DNA of 46,864 nt, from assembly GCA_964427155.1 (NCBI GenBank), contig CAYRSC010000007.1, positions 1 through 46,864 on the forward strand, written 5' to 3'. The notes under the pieces are model-generated. The model made no database searches, was not told the origin of the DNA, and saw only the letters and a program-made list of their open reading frames with translations. The position numbers and the translations under genes were made by a program. The stretch comes from Desulfothermus sp964427155. Its GTDB lineage: Bacteria; Desulfobacterota; Desulfovibrionia; Desulfovibrionales; Desulfothermaceae. Below, piece by piece: positions 18,224 to 27,535 of the stretch (its first letter is position 1; the number at the start of each line of letters is the position of its first letter).

Positions 18224-19209
18224 CTCTGGATCCCATTAAACTTGAGGGTCCCTTTCCCCAGCAGGTCGTGGAGATGAACAATTCCCTTTACTCTCATCTC
18301 CTTATCCACCACAGGAAGTACAGTAATCGCAGACTGCTCCATAATATCCAGCATCCTTGCGGCGGTCTCTCCCTCCCTTCCAAACTTGGGCTTTGTGGTC
18401 ATATGCATCTCCACTGGGTCTTGCATGGAAAATCGCCTACGGCATACCATCCTGCGCACATCTCCATCTGTAATTATCCCTTTCAAGGTGTTATTACTAT
18501 CGGTTATTATTACAGTTCCCAGCCCACCTCTGTCCAGTACCTCCAGGGCCTGTTTAAGTGGGCATCCCATTTGAACCAGGGGGAGATTCTCCCTCTGCAT
18601 AAGCCTTTCTATATCCAGGGAAAGCCTTTTCCCAAGTTCCCCTGCTGGGTGATACCGATGAAAATCCTCTTTACCAAATTTTTTCCACTTGGATAGACAT
18701 ATGGCCAAGGCGTCTCCCAGCGCCAGGGTGGCGGTGGTACTTGCAGTTGGGGCAAGGTTCATGGTGCACGCCTCCCTTGGGACCTGGATGGAGATAACGT
18801 GATTACTCATCTTAGCAAGGGATGAATCCTTATTTCCTGTTATAGCAATAATGGGGAGCCCCAGTTTTTTTAGGGAGGGAATTATATATAGTAGCTCCTG
18901 GGTTTCTCCACTATAAGAAATAGCCACACACACGTCCCCTGCCTGGATCATGCCCATATCCCCGTGGGCCCCTTCCACTGGATGCAGAAAAAAGGAGGGA
19001 GACCCCATGCTACTGAGGGTAGCTGCAATCTTCCTTCCCACTAGCCCTGATTTCCCGATCCCAGTTATTACTATTCTGCCCCTGCAGTGGGCAAGACAGT
19101 TAAGGGCATCAAAAAACTCTATTCCCAGCCTCTTCTTCACCTCTTCAATCCCCTGTATCTCAGTGTCCAGTACCTCTCGTGCAAGCTCTATCCATTGTGT
19201 TCTCTCCAT
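18220..19209 (-). CDS. kdsD: D-arabinose 5-phosphate isomerase (KdsD/KpsF/GutQ family)
   Basis: The protein has an SIS domain (VITGIGKSGLVGRKIAATLSSMGSPSFFLHPVEGAHGDMGM, AISYSGETQEL, LAPTASTTATLALGDALA) followed by two CBS motifs (GTVIITDSNNTLKGIITDGDVRR and ITVLPVVDKEMRVKGIVHLHDLL). This matches ribulose 5-phosphate to arabinose 5-phosphate isomerases, the first step to Kdo for lipopolysaccharide. I start it at the ATG at 19209 (329 residues), where AGAGGGG sits at good distance and similarity begins; a start at 19275 would overlap purF. The presence of Kdo synthesis supports a Gram-negative envelope. Confidence 0.9.
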   Translation of the reverse strand: MERTQWIELAREVLDTEIQGIEEVKKRLGIEFFDALNCLAHCRGRIVITGIGKSGLVGRKIAATLSSMGSPSFFLHPVEGAHGDMGMIQAGDVCVAISYSGETQELLYIIPSLKKLGLPIIAITGNKDSSLAKMSNHVISIQVPREACTMNLAPTASTTATLALGDALAICLSKWKKFGKEDFHRYHPAGELGKRLSLDIERLMQRENLPLVQMGCPLKQALEVLDRGGLGTVIITDSNNTLKGIITDGDVRRMVCRRRFSMQDPVEMHMTTKPKFGREGETAARMLDIMEQSAITVLPVVDKEMRVKGIVHLHDLLGKGTLKFNGIQR

Positions 19210-19234
19210 CTCTAGTCCCCTCTTTTCCCTTAAA

Positions 19235-20629
19235 TTATGCCCCTTCAAAAAAGAGTTTCCCATATGCCCCATCACAACTTATTGGATAGTCGCCATTAAA
19301 ACAGGCGAGGCAATATTTATCCTCTCCTCCCACTGCCTCTAATAGACCCTCCAGGGAGAGATAGTGCAGGGAATCCAGCCCTATAAATCTTTCTATTTCC
19401 TTTACCTCTAGATTCCCTGCGATTAGTTCTCCCTTGGAGGAGAAATCTATGCCATAGAAACAGGGATATTTTATGGGCGGACAGCTTACCCTCATGTGAA
19501 GTTTGCTCGCCCCAAGCTCTCTTAGTTTTTTTATCCTGGTCCGAATAGTGGTTCCCCTTACAATAGAGTCCTCTACTATTACAATTCTCTTGTCTCTGAT
19601 CATCTCCTTTACGGGGTTGAGCTTTACCCTTACCCCAAAGTCACGCATGTCCTGGGAGGGTTGGATAAAGGTCCTTCCCACATAGTGATTTCTGATCATT
19701 GCGTTTTCAAAAGGTAATCCAGAATGCTGGGCATATCCCACTGCGGCATATACCCCTGAATCTGGAAAAGGCATGCAAAAGTCTGCCTCCACAGGCGCCT
19801 CCTGTGCCAGCATCTTGCCCATATTTTTTCTCGCCAGATATACATTATGTCCAAAGATGGTGGAATCTGGTCTGGCAAAGTATATCAATTCAAATATACA
19901 ACATCGGCTCCTTATCCCCCTCCTGTTCATCTCATAGGTGGTGAGTCTGTCTCCTTCAATTACCACCATCTCCCCAGGGGAGACCTCCCGCAGGTATTCT
20001 GCTTCCATGAGATCCAGGGCACAGGTCTCAGATGCAAGTACATATGAGGTAGAGACCCTCCCTAACACCAGGGGCCTGAAACCATGGGGGTCTCTCACCC
20101 CAATAAGTTTGTCGTTTATAAGGATGACCAGAGAATAGGCCCCCTTCACCCGCTTACATGCCCTTAATATGGCCTCCTCAATGGTGGAAGAATCTCTGGC
20201 CTCTCTGGCGATGAGATGCACAAAGATCTCGCTGTCCATGGATGTTTGAAACAGGGATCCCTGGTCCTCAAGGTCCCTCCTTATCTCCACGGTGTTTACC
20301 AGATTTCCATTATGGCCCACCGCCATGTGTAATCCCTTAAAATAGGTGATAAATGGTTGGGCATTTCTCAAAAGCGAGGCCCCTGTGGTGGAGTAGCGAA
20401 TATGGCCTATTGCTATATCTCCCTTTAATTCCCTGGAGAGGTGCCTTTCCTGAAAGACCTCTGCCACCAGCCCCATGCCCTTTTGTTCTCTTATCTTCTT
20501 TCCATCCCACACTGCAATCCCTGCACTCTCCTGCCCCCGATGTTGAAGGGCATAGAGTCCAAAATAGGCCATGCGGGCCGCTTCCCTATGATTATATATA
20601 CCAATTAAACCACAACTTTCCCTTTTCAT
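19235..20629 (-). CDS. purF: Amidophosphoribosyltransferase
   Basis: This 464-residue protein catalyses the first committed step of purine synthesis, PRPP plus glutamine to phosphoribosylamine. The start MKRESCGLIGIYN suggests a short propeptide removed to expose Cys6 as the N-terminal nucleophile. LQHRGQESAGIAVWDG and GHIRYSTTG mark the glutaminase domain, and VIVEDSIVRGTTIRT is the PRPP loop. Cysteines in RCCIFE, CPPIKYPC and YCLAC fit the iron-sulfur-containing, Bacillus-type enzyme. It lies 32 nt downstream of carB and 25 nt upstream of kdsD. Confidence 0.95.
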   Translation of the reverse strand: MKRESCGLIGIYNHREAARMAYFGLYALQHRGQESAGIAVWDGKKIREQKGMGLVAEVFQERHLSRELKGDIAIGHIRYSTTGASLLRNAQPFITYFKGLHMAVGHNGNLVNTVEIRRDLEDQGSLFQTSMDSEIFVHLIAREARDSSTIEEAILRACKRVKGAYSLVILINDKLIGVRDPHGFRPLVLGRVSTSYVLASETCALDLMEAEYLREVSPGEMVVIEGDRLTTYEMNRRGIRSRCCIFELIYFARPDSTIFGHNVYLARKNMGKMLAQEAPVEADFCMPFPDSGVYAAVGYAQHSGLPFENAMIRNHYVGRTFIQPSQDMRDFGVRVKLNPVKEMIRDKRIVIVEDSIVRGTTIRTRIKKLRELGASKLHMRVSCPPIKYPCFYGIDFSSKGELIAGNLEVKEIERFIGLDSLHYLSLEGLLEAVGGEDKYCLACFNGDYPISCDGAYGKLFFEGA

Positions 20630-20661
20630 CCCAAAGACACTCCTGGTTTTCTTGTGCTGCC

Positions 20662-23600
20662 CTATGTCCTGCCGTAGTATTCCTGAAGGGACTTTACAGT
20701 GTATCCCCTTCCCTTGATCTCCCGGAGGGCATGAACCATGGCCCTGGCCGCGGCCACAGTGGTGGTGTAGGGCAGGTTATAGAGGAGGGTGGTACGTCTC
20801 AGGGAAGAGGAATCTCTTGCAGTGAGTTTCCCTGAAGATGTGTTTATCACCAGGTCCACCTGCTGGTTTTTTATGAGGTCTATGACATTTGGTCGGCCCT
20901 CATATACCTTGTTTACCACAGTGGTCTCTATTCCATGAGAATTCAAATAGGTGCTCGTGCCACGGGTGGCCACTACCTCAAAGCCCAATTCCACAAAACC
21001 TCTGGCCACCTCTACTATTTTTGGCTTGTCCCTGTCATTTACAGAGATAAAGACCCGTCCCCTGGTGGGGAGCATCTGACCTGCCCCTGCCTGGGCCTTA
21101 AAAAAGGAGAGACCAAAGCTCAGATCTATCCCCATGACCTCCCCAGTGGAGCGCATCTCTGGTCCAAGGAGCACATCCACTCCAGGAAAGCGATTAAAGG
21201 GGAGGACAGCCTCCTTTACTGAGATGTGCCCCCCCCTCTTCATCTTCCAGGGGTCTATCTCCCTTAATGTATGTCCCATCATTATATAGGTGGCTATTTT
21301 TGCCAGGGGGACCCCTGTGGCCTTGCTCACAAAGGGCACAGTGCGGGATGCCCTTGGATTTACCTCCAGGATAAATATCTCGTCGTCCTTTACTGCGAAC
21401 TGGATATTCATGAGTCCCTTTACCCTTAACTCCTTGGCCAGGGCTATGGTCTGGCGTTCTATCTCCTGCACTATTGAGTCAGGAAGGGTATGAGGGGGGA
21501 TAACACATGCGGAATCCCCTGAATGGACGCCAGCCTCTTCTATGTGTTCCATTATGCCCCCTATGTAGGTATCCTGGCCGTCAGAGACCGCATCCACATC
21601 CACCTCAATGGCATTTTCCAGGAATTTGTCCAGAAGGATGGGATGGTCTGGAGATATAATAACTGCCTCCCTGAAATAGGACATAAGGTCTTTTTCGTCA
21701 TATACTATCTCCATTGCCCGGCCCCCAAGTACATAGGAGGGCCGCACAACCAGGGGAAATCCAATTTCTTTTGCTATCCTAAGGGCCTGGGTTTCATCTG
21801 TTGCGGTACCATTTCTAGGCTGTTTGAGCCCCAGTTTTTTTAGCATGGCCTGAAATCTTTCCCTGTCTTCTGCCCTGTCTATGCTGTCAGGAGATGTTCC
21901 CAGGATGTTTACCCCATACTTCATAAGAGGAACTGCAAGGTTGAGGGGGGTCTGGCCACCAAACTGGACGATCACCCCGTATGGGCTCTCCTGCTCTATA
22001 ATGTTGAGGGTATCCTCAAGGGTAAGGGGCTCAAAATAGAGCTTGTCAGAGGTGTCATAGTCAGTGCTTACAGTCTCGGGATTGGAATTCACCATAATGG
22101 ATTCTATACCCATTTCCCTGAGGGCAAAGGATGCGTGAACACAGCAGTAGTCAAACTCAATCCCCTGCCCTATACGATTTGGACCTCCTCCCAGTATTAC
22201 CACCTTTTTTCTCTTACTTACCCTGGCCTCGTTCTCTTTTTCATAGGTAGAATAAAAGTAAGGGGTATATGCCTCAAACTCTGCGGCACAGGTATCCACC
22301 AGTTTGTAGGTGGGTACTATCCCAAGGGCCTTCCTGGCCTCCCTTATCCTCTTCTCCTCCACCTCCAAAAGTCGTGCAAGTTGCATATCAGAGAACCCCA
22401 TCTCCTTGGCCTTCCTGAGGATATTGCAATCCGTGGGGGAGGTAAGAGTGGGGGAGGTTTTCTTCCAATCCCTCAGTTCTTCTTCAAACTTCACCAATTC
22501 TGTTATCTGTCTTATAAACCAGGGGTCAATATAGGAGTGGGAATATATCTCTTCTTCGTCAATCCCGGCAATAATGGCCTCTCTCAGGTATTTTAGCCTC
22601 CTGGAGGAGGGTTTTCTAAGCCTGGCGAGTATCTTTTCCTTTTCACTGGTATCTGTATTAAAATCATTGGTGAGTCCCCACATACCTGTCTCCAGGGACC
22701 TCATCCCCTTTTGAAGGGCCTCCTTAAAGGTCCTTCCAATGGCCATGGTCTCTCCCACACTCTTCATGGATGTGGTGAGTTCATCTTTTGCCCCAGGGAA
22801 TTTTTCAAAGGTAAATCTGGGTATCTTTACCACACAGTAGTCAATGGAGGGTTCAAAGGATGCCACTGTCTCCCTGGTAATATCATTGGGTAGTTCATCC
22901 AGGGTATAACCCACCGCCAGCTTGGCCGCTATCTTGGCAATGGGAAATCCTGTGGCCTTGGAGGCAAGGGCAGAGGAGCGAGAGACCCTGGGGTTCATCT
23001 CAATAACCATCATCTCTCCATTTTCAGGATTGATGGCAAATTGTACATTTGAGCCCCCTGTTTCCACCCCTATCTCCTTCATTATGGCAAAGGCCGCTAC
23101 CCGCATATCTTGATATTCTCTATCTGTAAGTGTCTGGGCAGGGGCCACAGTGATGGAATCCCCTGTATGCACCCCCATTGGGTCCAGGTTTTCTATAGAG
23201 CATATTATAACGCAATTGTCATTTTTATCCCTCATTACTTCTAATTCAAACTCCTTCCATCCAAGAAGGGATTCCTCCAGCATTACTTCATGGGTCATGC
23301 TTGCAGATAGACCCCGATATGCAATCTTTTCTAGCTCTTCCACATTATAAGCCACTCCTCCCCCTGTCCCTCCCAGGGTAAAGGCTGGTCTTACTATAAT
23401 GGGGAAGGGAATCTCCCTGGATAGCTCCATGACCTCGTCCATATTCCGGGCAATCCCGCTCCTGGGGACCTTTAGGTGGATCCTCTCCATGGCCTCTCTA
23501 AAGAGTTCCCTGCTTTCTGCCTTTTTTATGGCCTCTAGTCTGGCACCAATGAGTTCCACTCCATACTTATCCAGGACCCCTGCTTCGGCCACTGCCACTG

Positions 23601-23895
23601 CTGTATTTAGTCCTGTTTGTCCCCCAAGTGTGGGCAGGAGGGCATCAGGCCTTTCCCTCTTTATTATCTCAGTGACCACCTCTGGGGTTATGGGTTCAAT
23701 ATATGTCCTGTAGGCCATTTCTGGATCGGTCATGATGGTGGCGGGATTGGAGTTTACCAGGATTACCTGGTATCCTTCTTCTCTGAGGGCCTTTAGGGCC
23801 TGGGTCCCAGAGTAGTCAAATTCACACGCCTGACCTATTATAATTGGTCCTGAGCCAATAAGCAGTATCCTCTTTAAATCCTGTCTCTTTGGCAT
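20662..23895 (-). CDS. carB: Carbamoyl-phosphate synthase large subunit
   Basis: The 1077-residue length is normal. The two homologous halves both carry ATP-grasp domains. The first half starts with KRILLIGSGPIIIGQACEFDYSGTQA and has RPAFTLGGTGGG. The second has VVILGGGPNRIGQGIEFDYCCVHA and RPSYVLGGRAME. A C-terminal MGS-like allosteric domain (FISVNDRDKPKIVEVARGF) closes the protein. It makes carbamoyl phosphate for pyrimidines and arginine together with CarA, which is not in the window. It is 7 nt downstream of a small unknown gene and 32 nt upstream of purF, giving a nucleotide-synthesis core to this operon. Confidence 0.97.
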   Translation of the reverse strand: MPKRQDLKRILLIGSGPIIIGQACEFDYSGTQALKALREEGYQVILVNSNPATIMTDPEMAYRTYIEPITPEVVTEIIKRERPDALLPTLGGQTGLNTAVAVAEAGVLDKYGVELIGARLEAIKKAESRELFREAMERIHLKVPRSGIARNMDEVMELSREIPFPIIVRPAFTLGGTGGGVAYNVEELEKIAYRGLSASMTHEVMLEESLLGWKEFELEVMRDKNDNCVIICSIENLDPMGVHTGDSITVAPAQTLTDREYQDMRVAAFAIMKEIGVETGGSNVQFAINPENGEMMVIEMNPRVSRSSALASKATGFPIAKIAAKLAVGYTLDELPNDITRETVASFEPSIDYCVVKIPRFTFEKFPGAKDELTTSMKSVGETMAIGRTFKEALQKGMRSLETGMWGLTNDFNTDTSEKEKILARLRKPSSRRLKYLREAIIAGIDEEEIYSHSYIDPWFIRQITELVKFEEELRDWKKTSPTLTSPTDCNILRKAKEMGFSDMQLARLLEVEEKRIREARKALGIVPTYKLVDTCAAEFEAYTPYFYSTYEKENEARVSKRKKVVILGGGPNRIGQGIEFDYCCVHASFALREMGIESIMVNSNPETVSTDYDTSDKLYFEPLTLEDTLNIIEQESPYGVIVQFGGQTPLNLAVPLMKYGVNILGTSPDSIDRAEDRERFQAMLKKLGLKQPRNGTATDETQALRIAKEIGFPLVVRPSYVLGGRAMEIVYDEKDLMSYFREAVIISPDHPILLDKFLENAIEVDVDAVSDGQDTYIGGIMEHIEEAGVHSGDSACVIPPHTLPDSIVQEIERQTIALAKELRVKGLMNIQFAVKDDEIFILEVNPRASRTVPFVSKATGVPLAKIATYIMMGHTLREIDPWKMKRGGHISVKEAVLPFNRFPGVDVLLGPEMRSTGEVMGIDLSFGLSFFKAQAGAGQMLPTRGRVFISVNDRDKPKIVEVARGFVELGFEVVATRGTSTYLNSHGIETTVVNKVYEGRPNVIDLIKNQQVDLVINTSSGKLTARDSSSLRRTTLLYNLPYTTTVAAARAMVHALREIKGRGYTVKSLQEYYGRT

Positions 23896-23902
23896 TCCCT
23901 CT

Positions 23903-24202
23903 CTACCTTTTATAACTTATGGGTTTTATCCTCAAACAAACACGCCCCTCCCTATACTCTATAAAGTTTAAATGGGCAAGGATATGAAGGCACCTTTCGC
24001 ACTCATCCCATCTAAGCTGGGTATAGCGGGGGAGATGCTTTTTTAAGGGATGGAGCATCCCCCTGGAGTCAAGATAATACAGGGTGGCCAGTACAAATTT
24101 GGAATTGAGGTCCAGCCCCTTATGGGAAAATACCTCTCTTCGTATGCTCTGGGGAAGTCTTAGAAGGGGTGTTATTCCTATCTTTTCAAGGAGTCTTTTC
24201 AT
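23903..24202 (-). CDS. Small unrecognised protein upstream of carB
   Basis: This 99-residue basic protein (LLRLPQSIRREVFSHKGLD, CERCLHILAHLNFIEYREGRVCLRI) has the look of a winged-helix end: two helices, a short turn and a beta hairpin. I do not recognise the family, and no DNA-binding role can be claimed from sequence alone. A CERC pair is present without a second Cys pair. It ends 7 nt before carB, so it is probably the first gene of the leftward operon. A GAGAGGGAAAT sequence precedes the start. Confidence 0.6.
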   Translation of the reverse strand: MKRLLEKIGITPLLRLPQSIRREVFSHKGLDLNSKFVLATLYYLDSRGMLHPLKKHLPRYTQLRWDECERCLHILAHLNFIEYREGRVCLRIKPISYKR

Positions 24203-24364
24203 TTCCCTCTCACTTACTCTACCCTGGCTGGATTTGTCAAAAGGAGAATGTCCTCCTTTTCCCTGGAGGGAACCTTGAGGGGTTGGACTTTTATTATCTT
24301 TAGTGTATAAGGAGAAGCAGATGTGAGGATGTTACACCTATCCCTACATGAAGGAGAGAACAAT

Positions 24365-24724
24365 ATGGAACAGAAAAAGAGGGTTCTAATTGTAAGTGAC
24401 GATCCCCATAGACTAAATTCCCTGGTCCAGAAGGTGAGGCAGGAGGGAATGGTGCCAGTTAACTATCTCAATATAATGGCCGCTCGCTTTGCTGCCCAAA
24501 AGGATGAATTTGCCCTTCTTTTAATAGACCTCACCTTACCTCTGGAACCAAAGCTGGGTCTGGTGAGGAGATATATAACCAGAGAAGATGCTTCCCCTGT
24601 GGTGGTGATTGGAAAGGGAGAATACCTGGAGCAGTCAGGGGCACTGGACTCCCTCAAGGGTATAAAACTGGTCTCTGATCTTCCAGAGGTCATGGGAAAG
24701 GGACTTGAGGCATTTTTAGATTAG
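24365..24724 (+). CDS. Degenerate response-regulator receiver-like protein
   Basis: The 119-residue protein fits a single receiver fold: KRVLIVSDDP with the acidic pair D12-D13, then FALLLIDLTLP with D55 at the phosphoacceptor position. The strand-4 site that normally ends in Thr or Ser reads VVVIGKG, and the conserved Lys-Pro is not visible, so phosphorylation signalling may be lost or changed. I start at ATG 24365 because AAGGAGAG lies just before it, not at the upstream in-frame ATG at 24323. No kinase or output domain is nearby. The gene may be divergent from the carB operon. Confidence 0.6.
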   Translation: MEQKKRVLIVSDDPHRLNSLVQKVRQEGMVPVNYLNIMAARFAAQKDEFALLLIDLTLPLEPKLGLVRRYITREDASPVVVIGKGEYLEQSGALDSLKGIKLVSDLPEVMGKGLEAFLD

Positions 24725-24784
24725 CTGAAGCTGTATTAACTGGACTTATTGATGGAATTTCCTTAAAAAAGGAGGGGGCCGGGG

Positions 24785-25255
24785 GTGTTAAAGGACTATT
24801 CCCATATCCTGGTGCTTCTCCAGAAGAGGATGGCCCAGGAGTTTGAGCGGGATCAGGAGCTTTTTAATGTGCCGGGGAAGTCCATTGCCTGCAAGATAGA
24901 TCCCCATTACTATCTTGTGGTATATCCAGGGTTTATCCATAGACTGGCACGCCTTTGTGGCTATCTTCCATCTACTATTGAAGAGACCCTTTTAAGGACG
25001 GGAAATCTTATTATCAATCCCAAGACAGGGAAATTTGTGATTGCGCTGGAGGTGAGGTGGAAGGATGATATGCCTCCCATTAGAGTAAATTGTGCCTTTG
25101 TGAGAAATAGCTTTATAGACAATGCATTGAGGTTCTACTCTTCTATCAAAAGGGAGATGCCCATCTCTTCCCTCAAGATAGGGTCCTCCTTTAAAGGGAT
25201 CCTCACATCCTTTTTTGAAAAGAAGACCCCCCTTCATGCAGGGGTATTTTTTTGA
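24785..25255 (+). CDS. Unrecognised 156-residue protein
   Basis: It starts at GTG 24785 behind a GGAGGGGG sequence. The protein has hydrophobic strands (HYYLVVYPGFIHRLARLCGYLP, GKFVIALEVRWKDDMPPIRV) but no signal peptide or membrane helix, and I recognise no domain. It lies 60 nt after the receiver-like gene, so the two could share a transcript. Its last 53 nt overlap the 3' end of the convergent M23 peptidase gene. Codon use matches the core genome, which supports a real gene. Confidence 0.55.
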   Translation: MLKDYSHILVLLQKRMAQEFERDQELFNVPGKSIACKIDPHYYLVVYPGFIHRLARLCGYLPSTIEETLLRTGNLIINPKTGKFVIALEVRWKDDMPPIRVNCAFVRNSFIDNALRFYSSIKREMPISSLKIGSSFKGILTSFFEKKTPLHAGVFF

Positions 25256-26582
25256 GTTCACGTTCCGCTACCACCCTGTTTGGGCTCTCCAGGATGGCTA
25301 GAAGCGGGGCAGTTTGCGCTTTAAACCTTGCAAGCTCCCGTGGAGAGAGGGGACGTAGGGGGACAGATTTTATCTTGAGGGGATTTATAAACCTCCCATT
25401 GTGCTTTACCCTGAAGTCCAGGTGAGGACCAGTTGCATACCCGGTGGCCCCCACATATCCAATGATCTGGCCCTGTTTTACCCTTACCCCTTTCTTTATC
25501 CCTCTGGCAAATCTGCACATGTGGTTATAGATGGTGATATATCCATTTGGATGCCTTATCTTGATATAGTTTCCAGCGGCCTTGCCCCATGAGGCCTTTA
25601 ATATAATCCCATCTGCCACGCTCTTGATGGGAGTTCCCCTGGGAGCCGCATAGTCCACTCCCAGATGGGGTAGTATCTTTTTTAGAATAGGGTGAAATCT
25701 GTGATAAGAAAACCTGGAGGATATGCGGGTAAATTTGAGAGGGGCCTTTAAAAAGCTCTTTCTCAAAGGGACCCCGTCTTTTGAAAAGTATTCTGTCCTC
25801 CCTCCTGTGGTGGTGTACAAAAAAGCCGTAAAAGGTCTTCCCTGATTTATAAATTCTGCGGCAAGAATCCTGCCATATCCCTCAAACCTTCCCTTCCTAA
25901 ATCTTTTTTCCACAATTACCTTAAAGGAATCACCTTCTCTTATATCTCGTATAAAGTCTATGTCCCATGCAAATATGTCCGCAAGCCTCACAGCAAGGGA
26001 ATCTCTCTCCCCTGCCCTTTCCACTGCATCAAATAGACTGGAATGTATTGTTGCAACAATAAATGAATTTTGAATATCATATTTTATTTTATGAACAGAT
26101 ATAGGATAATCTGGAAGGGATAAATTTATGGTTATTTTATGAAGATCATCAATTTCATATTCAAATTTTTGAATTTTTCGCCCTTTAAAATAGAGACGAT
26201 ATGTATGATCTTTTATAAGATTGCTAAGAGAATATATCTTTTTTGATTTTTTTACAAGATAGTATATTTCAGATATTGGAAGATAAGGAGATAATATGGA
26301 AGTTAATGTAGCACCACTTTTTACTTTAAATTCTTTTATTTCTACAGAATTATGTTTAGGCCTGCTTTTTATAATATGAGACTGTAGATAAGTTTGTGAT
26401 GTTTGATAATTATTGCAAATAGAAGAGCTGGTTTTATGAAAAGAGATATTAAAATAATCCTGTTTAAAAAAGAAAAATATAACCCCTACGCACGTTAGCG
26501 GGATTATCCATAATAATTTTTTCCATCTGCCTCTATTTTTCTTTATTTTGTATGGGGAAGAATAAAATATGTATTTGTCCAT
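25203..26582 (-). CDS. Membrane-anchored M23 (LytM-type) peptidase
   Basis: The 459-residue protein has a basic N-terminus and one transmembrane helix (about residues 22-39). A LysM/OapA-like region follows (FKVKSGATLTSILSPYLPIS). The M23 domain has HLGVDYAAPRGTPIKSVADG, with zinc ligands in HxxxD, and ATGYATGPHLDFRV. The usual HxH near the end reads HxD here. The active site may still bind zinc through Asp, or the protein may be an activator. It likely cuts or regulates peptidoglycan crosslinks in the periplasm. Its N-terminal third is encoded in strikingly AT-rich codons, unlike the peptidase part. Confidence 0.85.
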   Translation of the reverse strand: MDKYIFYSSPYKIKKNRGRWKKLLWIIPLTCVGVIFFFFKQDYFNISFHKTSSSICNNYQTSQTYLQSHIIKSRPKHNSVEIKEFKVKSGATLTSILSPYLPISEIYYLVKKSKKIYSLSNLIKDHTYRLYFKGRKIQKFEYEIDDLHKITINLSLPDYPISVHKIKYDIQNSFIVATIHSSLFDAVERAGERDSLAVRLADIFAWDIDFIRDIREGDSFKVIVEKRFRKGRFEGYGRILAAEFINQGRPFTAFLYTTTGGRTEYFSKDGVPLRKSFLKAPLKFTRISSRFSYHRFHPILKKILPHLGVDYAAPRGTPIKSVADGIILKASWGKAAGNYIKIRHPNGYITIYNHMCRFARGIKKGVRVKQGQIIGYVGATGYATGPHLDFRVKHNGRFINPLKIKSVPLRPLSPRELARFKAQTAPLLAILESPNRVVAERELKKIPLHEGGSSFQKRM

Positions 26583-27046
26583 TTTTGGCTGTCTTACTCT
26601 ACCAGAACCATTTGAAGGGGATATGCCCCCTCTGCAGTATTTTGTTGAGCCTTTTATTGCCTTTTTCTAAACTCTTTTATATCCTGCTTTGATTTAGTGA
26701 TAGTAAAATTAATGCAACTTATCCCTTGAAGGGGGATTCTTTAATTAGAATACAACAATAGAGAGAGACTATAGAAGAAAACCCCTGTTAAGTCAATATA
26801 TTATCAAGGGTATGTCCCCCTTTTTTAGTAAAGACTCCTTTTATGGGGGTAGGGGTGAGTGGAAGGGAAGTAATTTTTTTCATTTTCGTCAAAACGCTTG
26901 AAAAAGTAGGAGACAAAAGCTATATTTGAGGGCCATGCCTCTCCTTGTGGGTATATGGGGAGGAAGAGAGGAGAGAGCGTGGAGGGGTATCTTTTAAGAC
27001 CTGGATAGTAGATGTGTCTTAACTCAAAAAATCATAAGGATATTTT
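26583..27046. other. Intergenic region between M23 peptidase and PilZ genes
   Basis: This 464-bp spacer has no convincing gene. It should hold the promoter of the leftward peptidase gene, which I could not pin down, and it contains the good PilZ-gene promoter at 26898-26926 with a leader of about 115 nt. Purine-rich tracts (26936-26990) may be untranslated leader. I saw no tRNA, riboswitch or repeat here. Confidence 0.6.
26898..26926 (+). promoter_or_regulatory. Sigma70-type promoter for the PilZ-domain gene
   Basis: TTGAAA (26898-26903) and TATATT (26921-26926) are separated by exactly 17 nt, each one base from consensus. Transcription would start near 26933 and leave a leader of about 115 nt before the ATG at 27047. 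Confidence 0.6.
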
Positions 27047-27430
27047 ATGAGTAGGGATTCAGGGGGGGATAGGAGACGTTATCCAAGGTTTGCACCTAGG
27101 GATTGGCTGGTGGCATGTGTGGATTCATCCAGGGAGATAGTGGTTGGGACAGTGGTAGATATAAGCAGGGGGGGTGTAAGTTTTCAGTATGTGGGGGATA
27201 TATATGACTGGGATATGGCAGATGGAAATAATTGCTATGTCCTTGACCTGGTGACACCCTCCAGTAATTTGATAATACGAAAGATACCCTGTCAGGTGGT
27301 TTATGATATGCTCCTTAAGAGGGAGCATGTGATCTCATTTTTGAAGATGAAGCGCTGCGGGATTATGTTCTGTGACCTGAGCAAAGAAAAGCAGGAAGAG
27401 GTGGAGGTATTTCTAAAACAGGTGGTTTGA
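27047..27430 (+). CDS. PilZ-domain protein (probable cyclic di-GMP receptor)
   Basis: The 127-residue protein has both PilZ c-di-GMP-binding motifs in the right order: RxxxR in RRYPR (R10-R14) and DxSxxG in DISRGG (D38 to G43). The rest fits a six-stranded PilZ barrel with a C-terminal helix. No other domain is attached, so it likely acts through a protein partner, such as motility, pilus or exopolysaccharide machinery. It stands alone on the plus strand, with its own promoter upstream and the tRNA gene after it. Confidence 0.87.
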   Translation: MSRDSGGDRRRYPRFAPRDWLVACVDSSREIVVGTVVDISRGGVSFQYVGDIYDWDMADGNNCYVLDLVTPSSNLIIRKIPCQVVYDMLLKREHVISFLKMKRCGIMFCDLSKEKQEEVEVFLKQVV

Positions 27431-27486
27431 AGCTTAAGGTAGGGATTTTTATAGAGAGGGGTAGGGGAGGTGGCTCAAAAAAGTCC

Positions 27487-27515
27487 TTGACTTTTTTTTC
27501 TGGTCAAAATATAAA
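27487..27515 (+). promoter_or_regulatory. Strong sigma70-type promoter for the tRNA gene
   Basis: TTGACT (27487-27492) and TATAAA (27510-27515) are spaced by 17 nt. The tRNA begins 21 nt after the -10 box. This is the best promoter match in the window. Confidence 0.75.
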
Positions 27516-27535
27516 GCAAATCTTGCTACTGAGAT

